Positions 23,483-32,239 of a stretch of DNA of 37,470 nucleotides are shown here, piece by piece (positions within the stretch are counted from its first letter, which is position 1; every line of letters starts with the position of its first letter). The DNA is from Candidatus Beckwithbacteria bacterium (GTDB taxonomy: Bacteria; Patescibacteriota; Microgenomatia; UBA1400; CG1-02-47-37). The stretch is taken from the NCBI GenBank assembly GCA_026397255.1, contig JAPLVF010000013.1, positions 214,062 through 251,531 on the forward strand, read 5' to 3'. A program made the position numbers and the translations under genes. Under the pieces are notes generated by a model that searched no databases, was not told where the DNA came from, and worked only from the letters and a program-made list of their open reading frames with translations.

Positions 23483-24817
23483 TTAGCGATTTTTTTGGTG
23501 AATGCGAACCGGGTTTAATTTTAAAATCTCGGCTAAACGATAATGACCGGACGAGTCAAGCTCCACCACCTGACCATACTCAGGCAAAATCGTCTGTTCC
23601 GGCCGGAAACCTAACTCCATATTTAATTGCTGGTATTGGCGCATGTGGCGGAAACTGCCGCCGATAGGATAAAGATAATGGGGAGCGGTCAGCTGAATTA
23701 ACAGCTGTAGTTCGGCCGCGGCAGCATGGCCGGAAACATGAAGATCATCAGAAGTGTCTTGGTAAGCCACCCGGCAACCCGCCTGAGTTAGCTTATCAAC
23801 GACGCTATAAACCGCTTGTTCGTTGCCGGGAATAATATCGGTGGAATAAACAACACTATCGCTTCTCTTAATTTTTAATAATTTATGGGTGCCGGCGGCA
23901 TAGCGGGTTAAAGACGAGGTTTCCTGCCCCTGAGAACCGGAGACAATCAAACAAAGTTTCTGATCAGGTACGGCTTTGATTCGGCGTTTATTAATGATGT
24001 ATTTTTCCGGATATTTTAAATAACCCAAACGGCGGGCCGTCTGAGTATTTTTTTCCATAGAGCGGCCAATAAAACTAATTTTGCGGCCGTGGCTTAAAGC
24101 AATATCAATGGCCTGTTGAATCCGGTGAATTTGGGAAGACATGGTCGTAAAAATCAAACGGCCGGGGCAGTGGCGGATTTCCCGCTCCAAAGCAAAAGTC
24201 AGCGTGGTTTCCGAAGGAGTATAACCAGACCGTTCGCTTCTTAGGCAGTCGGATAAAAGACAGAAAACGCCGCGGCTGGCCACAGAAACAATTTTTTTAA
24301 AGTTAGGCGGCCAGTTATCCAGGGGCGTTAAATCAAACTTAAAATCACTCCCGTGATAAAACAAACCCAAGGGGGTGGTAATGGCATAATGAAAAGCGTC
24401 CGGCACAGAATGAGTCACATGAATCGGATCAATTTTAAAAGGGCCTAAATTTAAATGGTCAGATTCTTTAATCACAGTAATCCTGTGATTAATGTCAAAT
24501 TCACCCAGCTTGTCCTGAGCAAAACCGGCAGTTAAACGGGAAGCATAAATCGGCACATAACCGATTTTGGGCAACAGATGGGCCAGGGCGGCATGATGAT
24601 CATCATGGGCATGAGTTAATAAAATTGCATGAATTTTCAGTTGCTTGGTTTTAAGATAGGAAATATCCGGAATTAAGATATCATCGGAAACTTTATCCTC
24701 AGGAAAACCAATACCGCAATCAATAATAATAGCGTCATGACCGAATTCATACAGCCACATATTGTTAGTCACCATGCCCGGACCGCCGCCCAGTGGGACA
24801 ATACGCAAGTTATTCAT
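23483..24817 (-). CDS. rnj: RNase J, C-terminally shortened (444 aa)
   Basis: Metallo-beta-lactamase/beta-CASP ribonuclease with 5'-exonuclease and endonuclease activity in mRNA turnover and rRNA processing. The zinc motif is THAHDDH at residues 68-74 (usual HGHEDH), with later ligands in HSVPDAFHYA and HGSDFKFD. The beta-CASP motifs are visible, including DDLHVSGHA near the C-terminus. The product is about 110 residues shorter than typical RNase J (~555 aa), the lost part being the C-terminal domain that helps oligomerise. It lies between the Lon-like gene (gap 3 bp) and ftsK (gap 9 bp). Confidence 0.93.
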   Translation of the reverse strand: MNNLRIVPLGGGPGMVTNNMWLYEFGHDAIIIDCGIGFPEDKVSDDILIPDISYLKTKQLKIHAILLTHAHDDHHAALAHLLPKIGYVPIYASRLTAGFAQDKLGEFDINHRITVIKESDHLNLGPFKIDPIHVTHSVPDAFHYAITTPLGLFYHGSDFKFDLTPLDNWPPNFKKIVSVASRGVFCLLSDCLRSERSGYTPSETTLTFALEREIRHCPGRLIFTTMSSQIHRIQQAIDIALSHGRKISFIGRSMEKNTQTARRLGYLKYPEKYIINKRRIKAVPDQKLCLIVSGSQGQETSSLTRYAAGTHKLLKIKRSDSVVYSTDIIPGNEQAVYSVVDKLTQAGCRVAYQDTSDDLHVSGHAAAAELQLLIQLTAPHYLYPIGGSFRHMRQYQQLNMELGFRPEQTILPEYGQVVELDSSGHYRLAEILKLNPVRIHQKNR

Positions 24818-24820
24818 AAG

Positions 24821-25789
24821 TTAATAATTGGGTAAATAGTTAGTAATATTGGCATCGGTCAAATGGAAATGTTTAGCCTTATTTTCAACAATCGAACGGG
24901 CTAATTTATGACAAATGGCTTCAATCGTTCTTTCCAGGGTTCTTAGGCCGGCGTCAAAACCCAAAGGCCGGACTATTTTTGGCCAAACAGAATCATCAAT
25001 GGTTAAATTGTCGATTGATAAACCAGACTGGAGCAAAACTTTTGACAAAATAAAGTCTTTAGCAATAGTAATTTTTTCCTCGTCAGTATAAGAGGGCATT
25101 TGAATAAGTTCCAGGCGGTCTAAAACAGCCGTGGCAATATTGCGGGTATTGTTGGCGGTGGCCACAAACAAAACATCGGACAAATTAAACGGGAAGTCGA
25201 GATAATGGTCGGTAAATTGCGCGTTTTGCTCCGGATCCAGAAGCTCGACTAAAACTCCCATAATATCCATCCGGCTGGCATCAGTAACTCGATCGATTTC
25301 ATCCAAAAGAATAACCGGATTTCTGGTGCCAGCCCGTTTTAAGGCTTTAATAATTAAACCGGGTTCGGCGTCGGGGTGAAGCCGGCTTTGACCTCTTAAA
25401 TCCAAAGCAGAACCCAGGCCGCCGAAGGGAATCCGGACGAATTGACGGCCCAAGGTCTCGGCTAAAGATTGGCCAAAAGTGGTTTTGCCGGTGCCGACCA
25501 AACCAACCAAACATAAAATCGGGGCGCGTAATCTGCCAACTGGCGGCTTGTCCCGTGTTAACACCATCACTGATAAATATTCCAAAATTTTATCTTTAAT
25601 TTCCTTCATGCCGTAGTGGTGCTGGTCCATAATGGCTTTGGCTTTAACCAAATCCAAGCGATCATCGCTTAATTTATCCCAGGGTAAAGTATTAACTAAA
25701 GCCAGATACTGCTTCATCTGCTCCGGTTTGGTGTAGGTCTGCATTTCCTCGATTTTTTTGACTAAATCCGCAGGCAGAGTTGATTTCAT
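24821..25789 (-). CDS. Stand-alone Lon-type AAA+ ATPase without protease domain (322 aa)
   Basis: Matches the ATPase module of Lon: the LPWDKLSDDRLDLVKAKAIMD and HHYGMKEIKDKILEYLSV regions before Walker A GLVGTGKT (96-103), Walker B VILLDEID (159-166), sensor 1 ATANNT and sensor 2 GLRTLERTI. Both the N-terminal Lon substrate domain and the C-terminal Ser-Lys protease domain are missing. The stop is followed 3 bp later by RNase J, so no split-off protease follows. It may act as an unfoldase or as the motor for a protease elsewhere. A promoter with extended -10 (TGTTAGAAT) ends 6 bp before ATG. First gene of the operon that runs to surE. Confidence 0.88.
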   Translation of the reverse strand: MKSTLPADLVKKIEEMQTYTKPEQMKQYLALVNTLPWDKLSDDRLDLVKAKAIMDQHHYGMKEIKDKILEYLSVMVLTRDKPPVGRLRAPILCLVGLVGTGKTTFGQSLAETLGRQFVRIPFGGLGSALDLRGQSRLHPDAEPGLIIKALKRAGTRNPVILLDEIDRVTDASRMDIMGVLVELLDPEQNAQFTDHYLDFPFNLSDVLFVATANNTRNIATAVLDRLELIQMPSYTDEEKITIAKDFILSKVLLQSGLSIDNLTIDDSVWPKIVRPLGFDAGLRTLERTIEAICHKLARSIVENKAKHFHLTDANITNYLPNY

Positions 25790-25795
25790 AACCTC

Positions 25796-25804
25796 ATTCT
25801 AACA
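25796..25804 (-). promoter_or_regulatory. Extended -10 promoter of the Lon-like gene
   Basis: Minus strand TGTTAGAAT; the hexamer TAGAAT (25796-25801) ends 6 bp before ATG. The same TTTGTGTTAGAAT context precedes the ICMT-like gene at 27417. The -35 is weak. Confidence 0.5.
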
Positions 25805-25819
25805 CAAAGACGAAATCCG

Positions 25820-26893
25820 TTATCCGTTAGAAAGCATGGGGCCATAAGCGAGAGTCGATAAAAGCATGACATCTGTTTCACTCAATATTGTTTCTGTAAA
25901 ATCTTTGAGAATAAGCTTGCCGTTTTCTTGCCTCATGGAAATGCGCGGATTCCACGAATCATGAAACCATGACAATGTCTGCATTTCATTCACCTGCCAT
26001 TCAAAGTCTCGGCTACGAAACCAGGCGTCAGAGTCCTGCTTCACGTCTTTAAAGTCAGGAAATCCCAAAAGCTCCCGAATATAGCCGCTAGAAAATCTCT
26101 GTTCTAAAAGAAGGCTGGTGAATTGTTGTTGTTGAGCGGGTTTTAATTTAAACATTTTAAAAAATGGTTGGAGAAGCACTGGAGTTATCTGTTCTCGCCC
26201 CTCCTGAATCTCCTGGTATACAGAAAGATGCTTAACCGCAATATCATAGCGATAATCTGACTCACTCCAGGTTTGATACTCATGATCTATCGGCAGTCCC
26301 CAATCAAAAGATAGATAAGCACCCGGTATCCAATAGGCTCCTAACTTCTGCTGAAAGATGTTCAATTCTGCTGCTCCTTCAAGAAAAACTTGCTGATAGG
26401 AAAAGCCTTCGTCTTCAACAACAGTTCGGGAGTCATAACCGGCAAAAGTCTTCCATTGGCGTTGACCAATCCGCACTTTAATGGCTTCAAACGCAGTATT
26501 TAACTGCACCATTTTTTCATGAGCCGTTCCCCGGATAGCTTCTAAAATTCGCCCTCTTTCTTTCAAATCTGCCTCGGTGGTCTGTTCTATCTGTAATATC
26601 GCCGCCTCTAGGTTCTCTGTAGGTTCTTCTGAGTGAGAGTCCGGCTGACAATGGAGAACGGTTTCAATCTCCTCCTGACTATACCGCCGAGCCAGTGTTT
26701 TTATATCAGAACCGGGGTTAACCATATCCGGATGATAAAGCCTGACTTTGGCAAGATATACCCTTCTCACTTCTGTAAAACCAACATTGTCCGGAAGCCC
26801 CAAAAATAGATAAGGGTTTTTCAGAATTTCTGCATGCAATTCTGAGGCAATATCCGAAAATTCTAATCGCCGACTTTCTTCCTGCTTACTCAT
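25820..26893 (-). CDS. Divergent J-domain protein with a long insert and novel C-terminal region (357 aa)
   Basis: The N-terminal NPYLFLGLPDNVGFTEVRRVYLAKVRLYHPD segment (residues 26-56; key part VYLAKVRLYHPD) matches helices I-II and the HPD loop of a J domain (H54-P55-D56), which normally stimulates DnaK. Helices III and IV seem to be separated by an insert of about 65 residues, and resume at KMVQLNTAFEAIK (128-139). The remaining ~210 residues are unlike DnaJ types I-III: no Gly/Phe region, no zinc finger, many Trp and aromatic residues (SWFHDSWNPRISM). I do not recognise this part. Extended -10 (TGCTATAAT, 26905-26913) lies 11 bp before ATG. It may be a specialised DnaK partner. Confidence 0.75.
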   Translation of the reverse strand: MSKQEESRRLEFSDIASELHAEILKNPYLFLGLPDNVGFTEVRRVYLAKVRLYHPDMVNPGSDIKTLARRYSQEEIETVLHCQPDSHSEEPTENLEAAILQIEQTTEADLKERGRILEAIRGTAHEKMVQLNTAFEAIKVRIGQRQWKTFAGYDSRTVVEDEGFSYQQVFLEGAAELNIFQQKLGAYWIPGAYLSFDWGLPIDHEYQTWSESDYRYDIAVKHLSVYQEIQEGREQITPVLLQPFFKMFKLKPAQQQQFTSLLLEQRFSSGYIRELLGFPDFKDVKQDSDAWFRSRDFEWQVNEMQTLSWFHDSWNPRISMRQENGKLILKDFTETILSETDVMLLSTLAYGPMLSNG

Positions 26894-26904
26894 AGAATCG
26901 GCTG

Positions 26905-26913
26905 ATTATAGCA
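26905..26913 (-). promoter_or_regulatory. Extended -10 promoter of the J-domain gene
   Basis: Minus strand TGCTATAAT with a perfect hexamer (26905-26910), 11 bp before ATG; -35 weak. Confidence 0.55.
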
Positions 26914-26941
26914 GAATAGCAGAATTCTTCCACCTCGAGAG

Positions 26942-27409
26942 CTAAAACCAACGCGGGACTTTTTGACAATAATCTAAATACTCTTTACCAAAGCGTTTGG
27001 TTAAACCCGGCTCTTCCCAAAGAACAACAATTAAGTTTACCTTCACCCAAAATAAAACTAAATAGACAAGCAATAAAACGCTGCCGAAAACCAGAAATTC
27101 GCCTAAGAAAATAATTAAATGGCAAAGATACATCGGGTTGCGGGTGCGCTGATACAGGCTGGCAAGGACAAATTTCTGGGGCGGTTCGGTGGGCATGGGT
27201 GTCCCCTCGCCGAAGATTTTAAACATTAAAGTCAGGTGAGCATAAATGGTGATACCGCAAATAATTAAAAAAACGCCGCCAATTTGCAACGGCCAAAATT
27301 GCCAGGCCGGCAAGCCGAAATATTGATTTAACTTAATCACCAAATAAGGGAAAATTATCCAAATACACGAGCCGGAAAATAAGGCCAACAAAATAGTTTT
27401 TAGTTTCAT
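26942..27409 (-). CDS. ICMT/PEMT-like membrane methyltransferase (155 aa)
   Basis: Integral membrane methyltransferase of the isoprenylcysteine carboxyl methyltransferase / phospholipid methyltransferase type. Hydrophobic spans lie at about residues 5-25, 38-60, 93-110 and 112-131. The SAM-site signature is LYQRTRNPMYLCHL (about 86-99), followed by the C-terminal block EEPGLTKRFGKEYLDYCQKVPRWF, quoted in part as LTKRFGKEYLDYCQ. It has no mark that fixes the substrate, which could be a lipid or a modified protein. It ends 48 bp before the J-domain gene. An extended -10 (TGTTAGAAT, 27417-27425) lies 7 bp before ATG, so the message is probably leaderless. Confidence 0.85.
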   Translation of the reverse strand: MKLKTILLALFSGSCIWIIFPYLVIKLNQYFGLPAWQFWPLQIGGVFLIICGITIYAHLTLMFKIFGEGTPMPTEPPQKFVLASLYQRTRNPMYLCHLIIFLGEFLVFGSVLLLVYLVLFWVKVNLIVVLWEEPGLTKRFGKEYLDYCQKVPRWF

Positions 27410-27416
27410 TTATTTA

Positions 27417-27425
27417 ATTCTAACA
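27417..27425 (-). promoter_or_regulatory. Extended -10 promoter of the ICMT-like gene
   Basis: Minus strand TGTTAGAAT; hexamer TAGAAT (27417-27422), 7 bp before ATG. Same context as the promoter at 25796. Confidence 0.5.
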
Positions 27426-27437
27426 CAAAAGGGTTAT

Positions 27438-29582
27438 TTATCTTCTGCCGGAGAAACGCTGACCGCCACCGGGACGACGGAAAGGAGGTCGGCCACCCGA
27501 AAAACCTCCAGGGCGAAAGCCGCCGGAAGGACGTTGAGGCACTTGCTGTTCCTGTTCAGGAGTTAAAGTGGTCAAGCTGACCCGATTTTGCTCATCGATT
27601 TCGCGGACACGGACATGAAGAATCTGGCCTAGTTTAACAATCGTGTTGGGATCGGCCACGTAACTGGTAGAAAGGCGGGAAACGTGAACTAAACCGTCAC
27701 GGCCGGGAACCATTTCCACAAAAGCGCCGTAGGCTTCCACCCGGACAACCTTACCGTCAAATTCTTCGCCAACTTTAAATTCACGGGTTAAACCGTCAAC
27801 TTGTTTTAGGGCCTGCTCTAGTTTCTCGGCATCGGTGCCGGTAATGACTACCCGACCGTCATCGTCGACATCCACCTGACATTCAGTCTCTTTAATAATT
27901 TTTTTGATAATCCGGCCACCGGGACCGATTAACTCACCGATTTTTTCGACCGGGATATTTAAAGTTTTAATCTTGGGGGCATATTGAGACATTTGTTTTT
28001 TGGGTTCGGCTAAGGTCTTATTCATAATTTTCATGATCGACAAACGGGCAATTTTTGCCTTATCTAAAGCTTTTTCTAAAATCTCAGTAGTAACACCGGC
28101 AATTTTTATATCCATTTGCAAGGCGGTAATGCCGTCGGCAGTGCCGGCGACCTTAAAGTCCATATCGCCTAAATGATCTTCAGCTCCCTGAATGTCGGTT
28201 AAAACCACGTAATCTTTACCCTCGACCATCAGGCCCATGGCAATCCCGGCAACGGGTTTAATTAAAGGCACCCCGGCATCCATTAAAGACAAAGTGGAAC
28301 CGCAAACCGAGGCCATGGAAGTGGAACCATTGGAAGACATAATTTCGGAAACGACACGAATGGCGTAAGGAAAAACGTTTTCGTCAGGAATCATCGGCTC
28401 TAAGGCCCGTTCGGCTAAAGCGCCGTGACCAATTTCCCGGCGGGAAGGAAAACCGACCCGGCCGCACTCGCCGACGGAAAACGGCGGAAATTCGTAGTGA
28501 TGAATATAACGCTTCTCGGTTTCGCCATCTAAATCTTCAATTAATTGACCTAAACGGGGCGAGCCCAAGGTGGTAACGGTCACCGCCTGGGTGGCACCAC
28601 GCTTAAACATGGCCGAGCCATGAGTCCGGGGTAAAACACTAACTTCACAGGAAATCGGCCGGATTTCATCGGGTTTGCGACCATCAGGCCGGATTTTTTT
28701 AGTAAAAACTGTGTGTCTTAAGGTAGTTTTTAAGTAGTCTTCAGTCACGTTATTAATAATTTTCGGATCGATTTCCACTAAATCTACTTTGGCGGCGGCT
28801 TGAATTTCACCTAAGTCCATGGCTTTTTCGTGGGTGGCGGTTTTTAATCTAACAATTAAGTCGTCAATTGAAGATTTAGTTTTAGCTAAAATCTGTTTTT
28901 TAACGTCAGCGTCTCCGCCGGCTGGCGGATTGGCAATAAATTCTTCTTTCTTTTGGCCAACTTCTTTGACTAATTCATTAATGGTTTTAATGACTTTTTT
29001 AATCTCCTGGTGAGCTTCTCCCATGGTTTGCAAAACTTCCGTTTCGGAAACTTCTTTGGCGCCGGCTTCCACCATCACAATGGCCTCTTCTGACCCGGAA
29101 ACAATCAGGTCTAATTTGTCATTTTTAATCCTAGCGGCAGCAATCGGTCCAGCCCAAGGAATCGGAGAAATGGCTAAAGCAGCCGAGGCGGCACAAAGAG
29201 CTAAAATTTCCGGATTAGTTTTGGGATCATAAGATAAAACCGTGGCAATGACCTGAACTTCTTTTAGGTAATCTTTGGGGAATAAGGGCCGGATGGAACG
29301 ATCAATCAACCGGGCCTTTAAGATGGCTTCGTCGGTCGGGCGGCCTTCGCGTTTAACCCAGCGGGAACCTTTAATAATGCCGGAAGCAAACAGTTTTTCC
29401 TGATACTCAACGGTTAAAGGAAAGTAGTCCAAGCCGGGATTTTCCCGGCCGGAAACCACACTGACTAAAACGACAGTGTCGCCGCATTTAGCCAAAACAG
29501 CGGCGGTGGCTTGTTCGGCATAACGACCGACTTCCAGGGTAATTTCTTGATTATTAATGGTAACAGTTTTAGACAACAGCAT
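27438..29582 (-). CDS. pnp: Polyribonucleotide nucleotidyltransferase (PNPase)
   Basis: Phosphorolytic 3'-5' exoribonuclease and polymerase, 714 aa, normal length. Two RNase PH-like domains are present: the first contains GRENPGLDYFPLTVEYQEK, quoted in part as LDYFPLTVEYQEK, and the second the catalytic GRPDEIRPI..PRTHGSAMFKRG area (residues ~320-350) and DFKVAGT near the active site. Then the KH domain (GELIGPGGRIIKKI) and the S1 domain (FDGKVVRVEAYGAFVEMVPG). The C-terminal ~30 residues are a Gly/Arg/Phe-rich RGG-type tail (FRPGGFSGGRPPFRRPGG) that may bind RNA. It starts one base into the rpsO stop (TAATG), the classical rpsO-pnp pairing. Confidence 0.98.
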   Translation of the reverse strand: MLLSKTVTINNQEITLEVGRYAEQATAAVLAKCGDTVVLVSVVSGRENPGLDYFPLTVEYQEKLFASGIIKGSRWVKREGRPTDEAILKARLIDRSIRPLFPKDYLKEVQVIATVLSYDPKTNPEILALCAASAALAISPIPWAGPIAAARIKNDKLDLIVSGSEEAIVMVEAGAKEVSETEVLQTMGEAHQEIKKVIKTINELVKEVGQKKEEFIANPPAGGDADVKKQILAKTKSSIDDLIVRLKTATHEKAMDLGEIQAAAKVDLVEIDPKIINNVTEDYLKTTLRHTVFTKKIRPDGRKPDEIRPISCEVSVLPRTHGSAMFKRGATQAVTVTTLGSPRLGQLIEDLDGETEKRYIHHYEFPPFSVGECGRVGFPSRREIGHGALAERALEPMIPDENVFPYAIRVVSEIMSSNGSTSMASVCGSTLSLMDAGVPLIKPVAGIAMGLMVEGKDYVVLTDIQGAEDHLGDMDFKVAGTADGITALQMDIKIAGVTTEILEKALDKAKIARLSIMKIMNKTLAEPKKQMSQYAPKIKTLNIPVEKIGELIGPGGRIIKKIIKETECQVDVDDDGRVVITGTDAEKLEQALKQVDGLTREFKVGEEFDGKVVRVEAYGAFVEMVPGRDGLVHVSRLSTSYVADPNTIVKLGQILHVRVREIDEQNRVSLTTLTPEQEQQVPQRPSGGFRPGGFSGGRPPFRRPGGGQRFSGRR

Positions 29583-29851
29583 TATTTTCCTAATTTCAGC
29601 TTTACCACGATCTCCTGATGGCGTTTTTTATCTTTGCGGGATAAATAGTTTAATAGCCGGCGGCGTTTGGAAACCATCGCTAAGAGGCCGCGGCGGGAAT
29701 GATTATCTTTAAGGTTCGCTTTTAGATGTTTGGTAAGATCGTTAATCCGCTCGGTCAATAGGGCAATCTGAACCTCCGGTGAACCGGTGTCGCCTTTTTG
29801 AGTGGCGAATTTTTTAATAATAGTTTGTTTTTTATCAGTAGGTAAGACCAT
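29582..29851 (-). CDS. rpsO: 30S ribosomal protein S15
   Basis: Binds 16S rRNA central domain early in 30S assembly. I set the start at ATG 29849-29851 (MVLPTDKK...), giving 89 aa, the family's exact usual length. An upstream in-frame TTG at 29867-29869 would add six residues and lacks any ribosome-binding site. The rRNA-binding block [16 protein letters not shown], the helix-turn [21 protein letters not shown], quoted in part as [17 protein letters not shown], and the basic C-terminus are present. The gene is followed at once by pnp (TAATG junction), so the two are translationally coupled; in other bacteria S15 also represses its own mRNA. Confidence 0.97.
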   Translation of the reverse strand: MVLPTDKKQTIIKKFATQKGDTGSPEVQIALLTERINDLTKHLKANLKDNHSRRGLLAMVSKRRRLLNYLSRKDKKRHQEIVVKLKLGK

Positions 29852-29875
29852 TGGTGTGTATTCTAGCAAAAGTTA

Positions 29876-30763
29876 TCAAATCTGGCTAGAAGAAGTTAAA
29901 ACTTTGGGCTTTAACCAGTCTGGAGGGGTAGCTGCTTTAACTGGGTTGTTGGGTAAGGCCCAAGGGTTGGCGGCCGGACGGGTAAGGGGGTTCAGGGGGC
30001 GAGAAAAGGGAGTGGTCATTTGGCCTTTTTTGGCACCAAAGCGCAATAGTTGAGCGACCATTTCAAAGGTGTCGGCCGTAGTTTGGGGGCTGGTAAAGTT
30101 AGCGGTTTTGGCTTCAATACCGGCCAGCAAATTGGTGGCAATATCGCTTTCCAGGGCTAAGCCTAAATCATTGATAACGGTAAAAACAATTTCGCAAGTG
30201 GCGCTGACGGTCGGATCGTAAAGGTTAACCGTGCCAAACTGGGCGTTTCTATCTAAACTCGACAGGTTGACCAAGATTTTGGTTTTATCATCTAAAAGCT
30301 TTTGTTCGCTCTTGTACAAATCGCCTAGATCTTCCAACTGCCGGGCGCCGATGACAAAGATAATGTCGGCCGATGAGCCGGTGTAGGAATACTCAACCGA
30401 GGTCGTATCCAAGGGCTGCATACCGGCTTTGGGTTCAATGGTTAAGTTGAATCTTTGGTTGGCCGGATCTTTGTCGTAGGAAACTTTTTCCAGAGAATCT
30501 TCGGGATACTGAAAGGAAATCACTAAGTTTTGGTTGCCGATACGGGGCTTGATTTTATCCACGCCGAACAAGCGGTTAAACTGGACAGTCATCGGAGTCG
30601 GGCAACCAATAGACACGTTAACTTGTTTTTTGGTTAAAGCTAAATAAAGGGATAAACCGGCGGCAACCGCGTCTAAATCCGGGTTTTGGGGCAATAAAAT
30701 CAGGGTTTGCTTGGCGGTGGAAAAGGCCTGCCTGACTGGCTCAATATTGTAGGTTTTGGGCAT
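29876..30763 (-). CDS. Degenerate DHH-family phosphoesterase-like protein (295 aa)
   Basis: Related to nanoRNase/pAp phosphatase (DHH/DHHA1) proteins that often follow infB. The N-terminal motif NPDLDAVAAG (residues 27-36) keeps D29 and D31. The second metal segment, usually IDHHxxNxxFG, reads NLSSLDRNAQFG, with Ser-Ser-Leu in place of Asp-His-His, and the intermediate Asp site reads VIGARQLEDLG. The metal site thus appears lost and hydrolysis unlikely. The downstream DPTVSATCEIV block and overall layout are otherwise kept, so this may be a repurposed binding or scaffold protein. The last ~50 residues are Pro/Asn/Ala-rich and unlike the family. Extended -10 (TGGTATAAT) ends 10 bp before ATG. 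Confidence 0.82.
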   Translation of the reverse strand: MPKTYNIEPVRQAFSTAKQTLILLPQNPDLDAVAAGLSLYLALTKKQVNVSIGCPTPMTVQFNRLFGVDKIKPRIGNQNLVISFQYPEDSLEKVSYDKDPANQRFNLTIEPKAGMQPLDTTSVEYSYTGSSADIIFVIGARQLEDLGDLYKSEQKLLDDKTKILVNLSSLDRNAQFGTVNLYDPTVSATCEIVFTVINDLGLALESDIATNLLAGIEAKTANFTSPQTTADTFEMVAQLLRFGAKKGQMTTPFSRPLNPLTRPAANPWALPNNPVKAATPPDWLKPKVLTSSSQI

Positions 30764-30773
30764 AGTTGTCGCG

Positions 30774-30782
30774 ATTATACCA
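30774..30782 (-). promoter_or_regulatory. Extended -10 promoter of the DHH-like gene
   Basis: Minus strand TGGTATAAT with a perfect hexamer (30774-30779), 10 bp before ATG; the -35 is weak. It sits in the 54-bp gap after infB and would also drive rpsO-pnp. Confidence 0.6.
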
Positions 30783-30817
30783 AAAAAGTATGAGAAAGTA
30801 AAGCTATAGGATAGTGT

Positions 30818-32239
30818 TTAAACTTTCTTGTAAGCCACAAGTTTGTCTTTGGGCTGAAAGGAAAGAACGCCGGTAAAAGAAAGACCGTACTGCTCCCTGG
30901 CTTTGGCTTTATCAACTTCTTCTTTGCCCTGACGAATGGACTTGATTTTGCTTTCGGCGACGGTAACTTTATTGCGGATAAGGTGGACCAAATCGCCTTT
31001 ACTTAATTTGCCGGACAAAACTTCCACGCCGGCGATAGATTCGCCTTTGGCAGAAAATTCCTGTAAAACTTTGGCTTGGCCTAGAATTTCTTCGTCAATC
31101 GTCGGCTCTAAGAGTTTTAAAATCTGGGCCTGTAAATCATCCAGAAGCTCATGAATCAGGGAGTAATTTTTAATTAAAATCGACTCAATTTCCGCCAGTT
31201 TAATGGCCGTGGCGGTGGTTTTTACCCGGAAACCGATAATTTTGGCCCCGGTTGATTGGGCTAAAGCGACATCGGATTCATTGACTTCGCCAATGCCGGC
31301 AGAAATTAAAGCGACATCCGGGCCAAGATTTTGAGTAATGGCCTCCAAGGTGCCGGAAACATCGGCCTTAAGAATAATTTTTAATTTAGTCACTAAGCCG
31401 CTATCACTAACCGCGTTAGTAATAGTGTTGGCGCCGACAGGCGGCACAGTGGAAAAACCTAAAACCTGGGCCGGGCAACCGGGAAAAACGGCAGTCAGAC
31501 TTTCCCCTTTTTCGTTAAATAAAGCCTTAACTTTACCGGTAGTCCCGGCCAAATCTAAGTTATCCCCTAGTTTAAGAGTGCCTTTTTTAACAACAACGGT
31601 GGCGACAGGACCGCGTTGTTTGTCCAAAGAAGATTCAATAACCACGGCTTCAAGAAGAGTATTCGGTTCATTTTTCAAACTCTGCATATCTGTTAAAAGC
31701 AAGACCATTTCCAAAAGTTGATCTAAGCCCTGGCCGGTTTTAGCAGAAATTTCGCAACAAACAACATCGCCGCCATAACCTTCAACCATAACACCGTTAT
31801 CGGCTAAGTCTTTTTTAACAACGGCTACGGAAGCGCCGGGTAAATCCATTTTGTTGATGGCGACTAAAAAGGGAGTTTGGCTGGCTTTGATTAATTGAAG
31901 GCATTCTTTGGTCTGCGGTTTAACTGATTCGACGGCGTCAATAACTAAAATTACCAAGTCGGTGGCGGAAACGCCCCGCGAACGCATGGCGGAAAAAGCG
32001 GCATGGCCAGGAGTATCAATAAAGGTTAATTTCCGACCCGCAAACTCTACCTGATAAGCGCCAATGTGCTGGGTAATGCCGCCGGACTCGTGTTCGGCAA
32101 CGTGAGATTTTCTTAAGGTGTCTAAGAGGGTGGTTTTGCCATGGTCAATATGGCCCATGACGGTAATTACCGGCGGCCGAGGAACAAGGTTAATCTTTTT
32201 TGGTTTTTTTAGTCTTGGTTTTTTTTGGTCTGTCATCAT
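30818..32239 (-). CDS. infB: Translation initiation factor IF2, short form (473 aa)
   Basis: Initiation GTPase that brings fMet-tRNA to the 30S subunit and joins the subunits. The G domain starts almost at the N-terminus: G1 GHIDHGKT (29-36), DTPGHAAF, NKMD. Domains II, III and C2 follow (C-terminal ending FQPKDKLVAYKKV). The N-terminal domains of larger IF2 are absent; only a 20-residue Lys-rich leader is left. At 473 aa it is among the smallest IF2 forms. The start overlaps nusA by 50 bp, so it is read in a different frame over the Lys-rich nusA tail; the ATG-ATG at 32239/32236 leaves a choice of start. Confidence 0.97.
   Translation of the reverse strand: MMTDQKKPRLKKPKKINLVPRPPVITVMGHIDHGKTTLLDTLRKSHVAEHESGGITQHIGAYQVEFAGRKLTFIDTPGHAAFSAMRSRGVSATDLVILVIDAVESVKPQTKECLQLIKASQTPFLVAINKMDLPGASVAVVKKDLADNGVMVEGYGGDVVCCEISAKTGQGLDQLLEMVLLLTDMQSLKNEPNTLLEAVVIESSLDKQRGPVATVVVKKGTLKLGDNLDLAGTTGKVKALFNEKGESLTAVFPGCPAQVLGFSTVPPVGANTITNAVSDSGLVTKLKIILKADVSGTLEAITQNLGPDVALISAGIGEVNESDVALAQSTGAKIIGFRVKTTATAIKLAEIESILIKNYSLIHELLDDLQAQILKLLEPTIDEEILGQAKVLQEFSAKGESIAGVEVLSGKLSKGDLVHLIRNKVTVAESKIKSIRQGKEEVDKAKAREQYGLSFTGVLSFQPKDKLVAYKKV

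Noticed and set aside
29852-29869. A TTG start for rpsO six codons upstream
   Set aside because: No ribosome site, and the ATG at 29851 gives the standard 89-residue S15.
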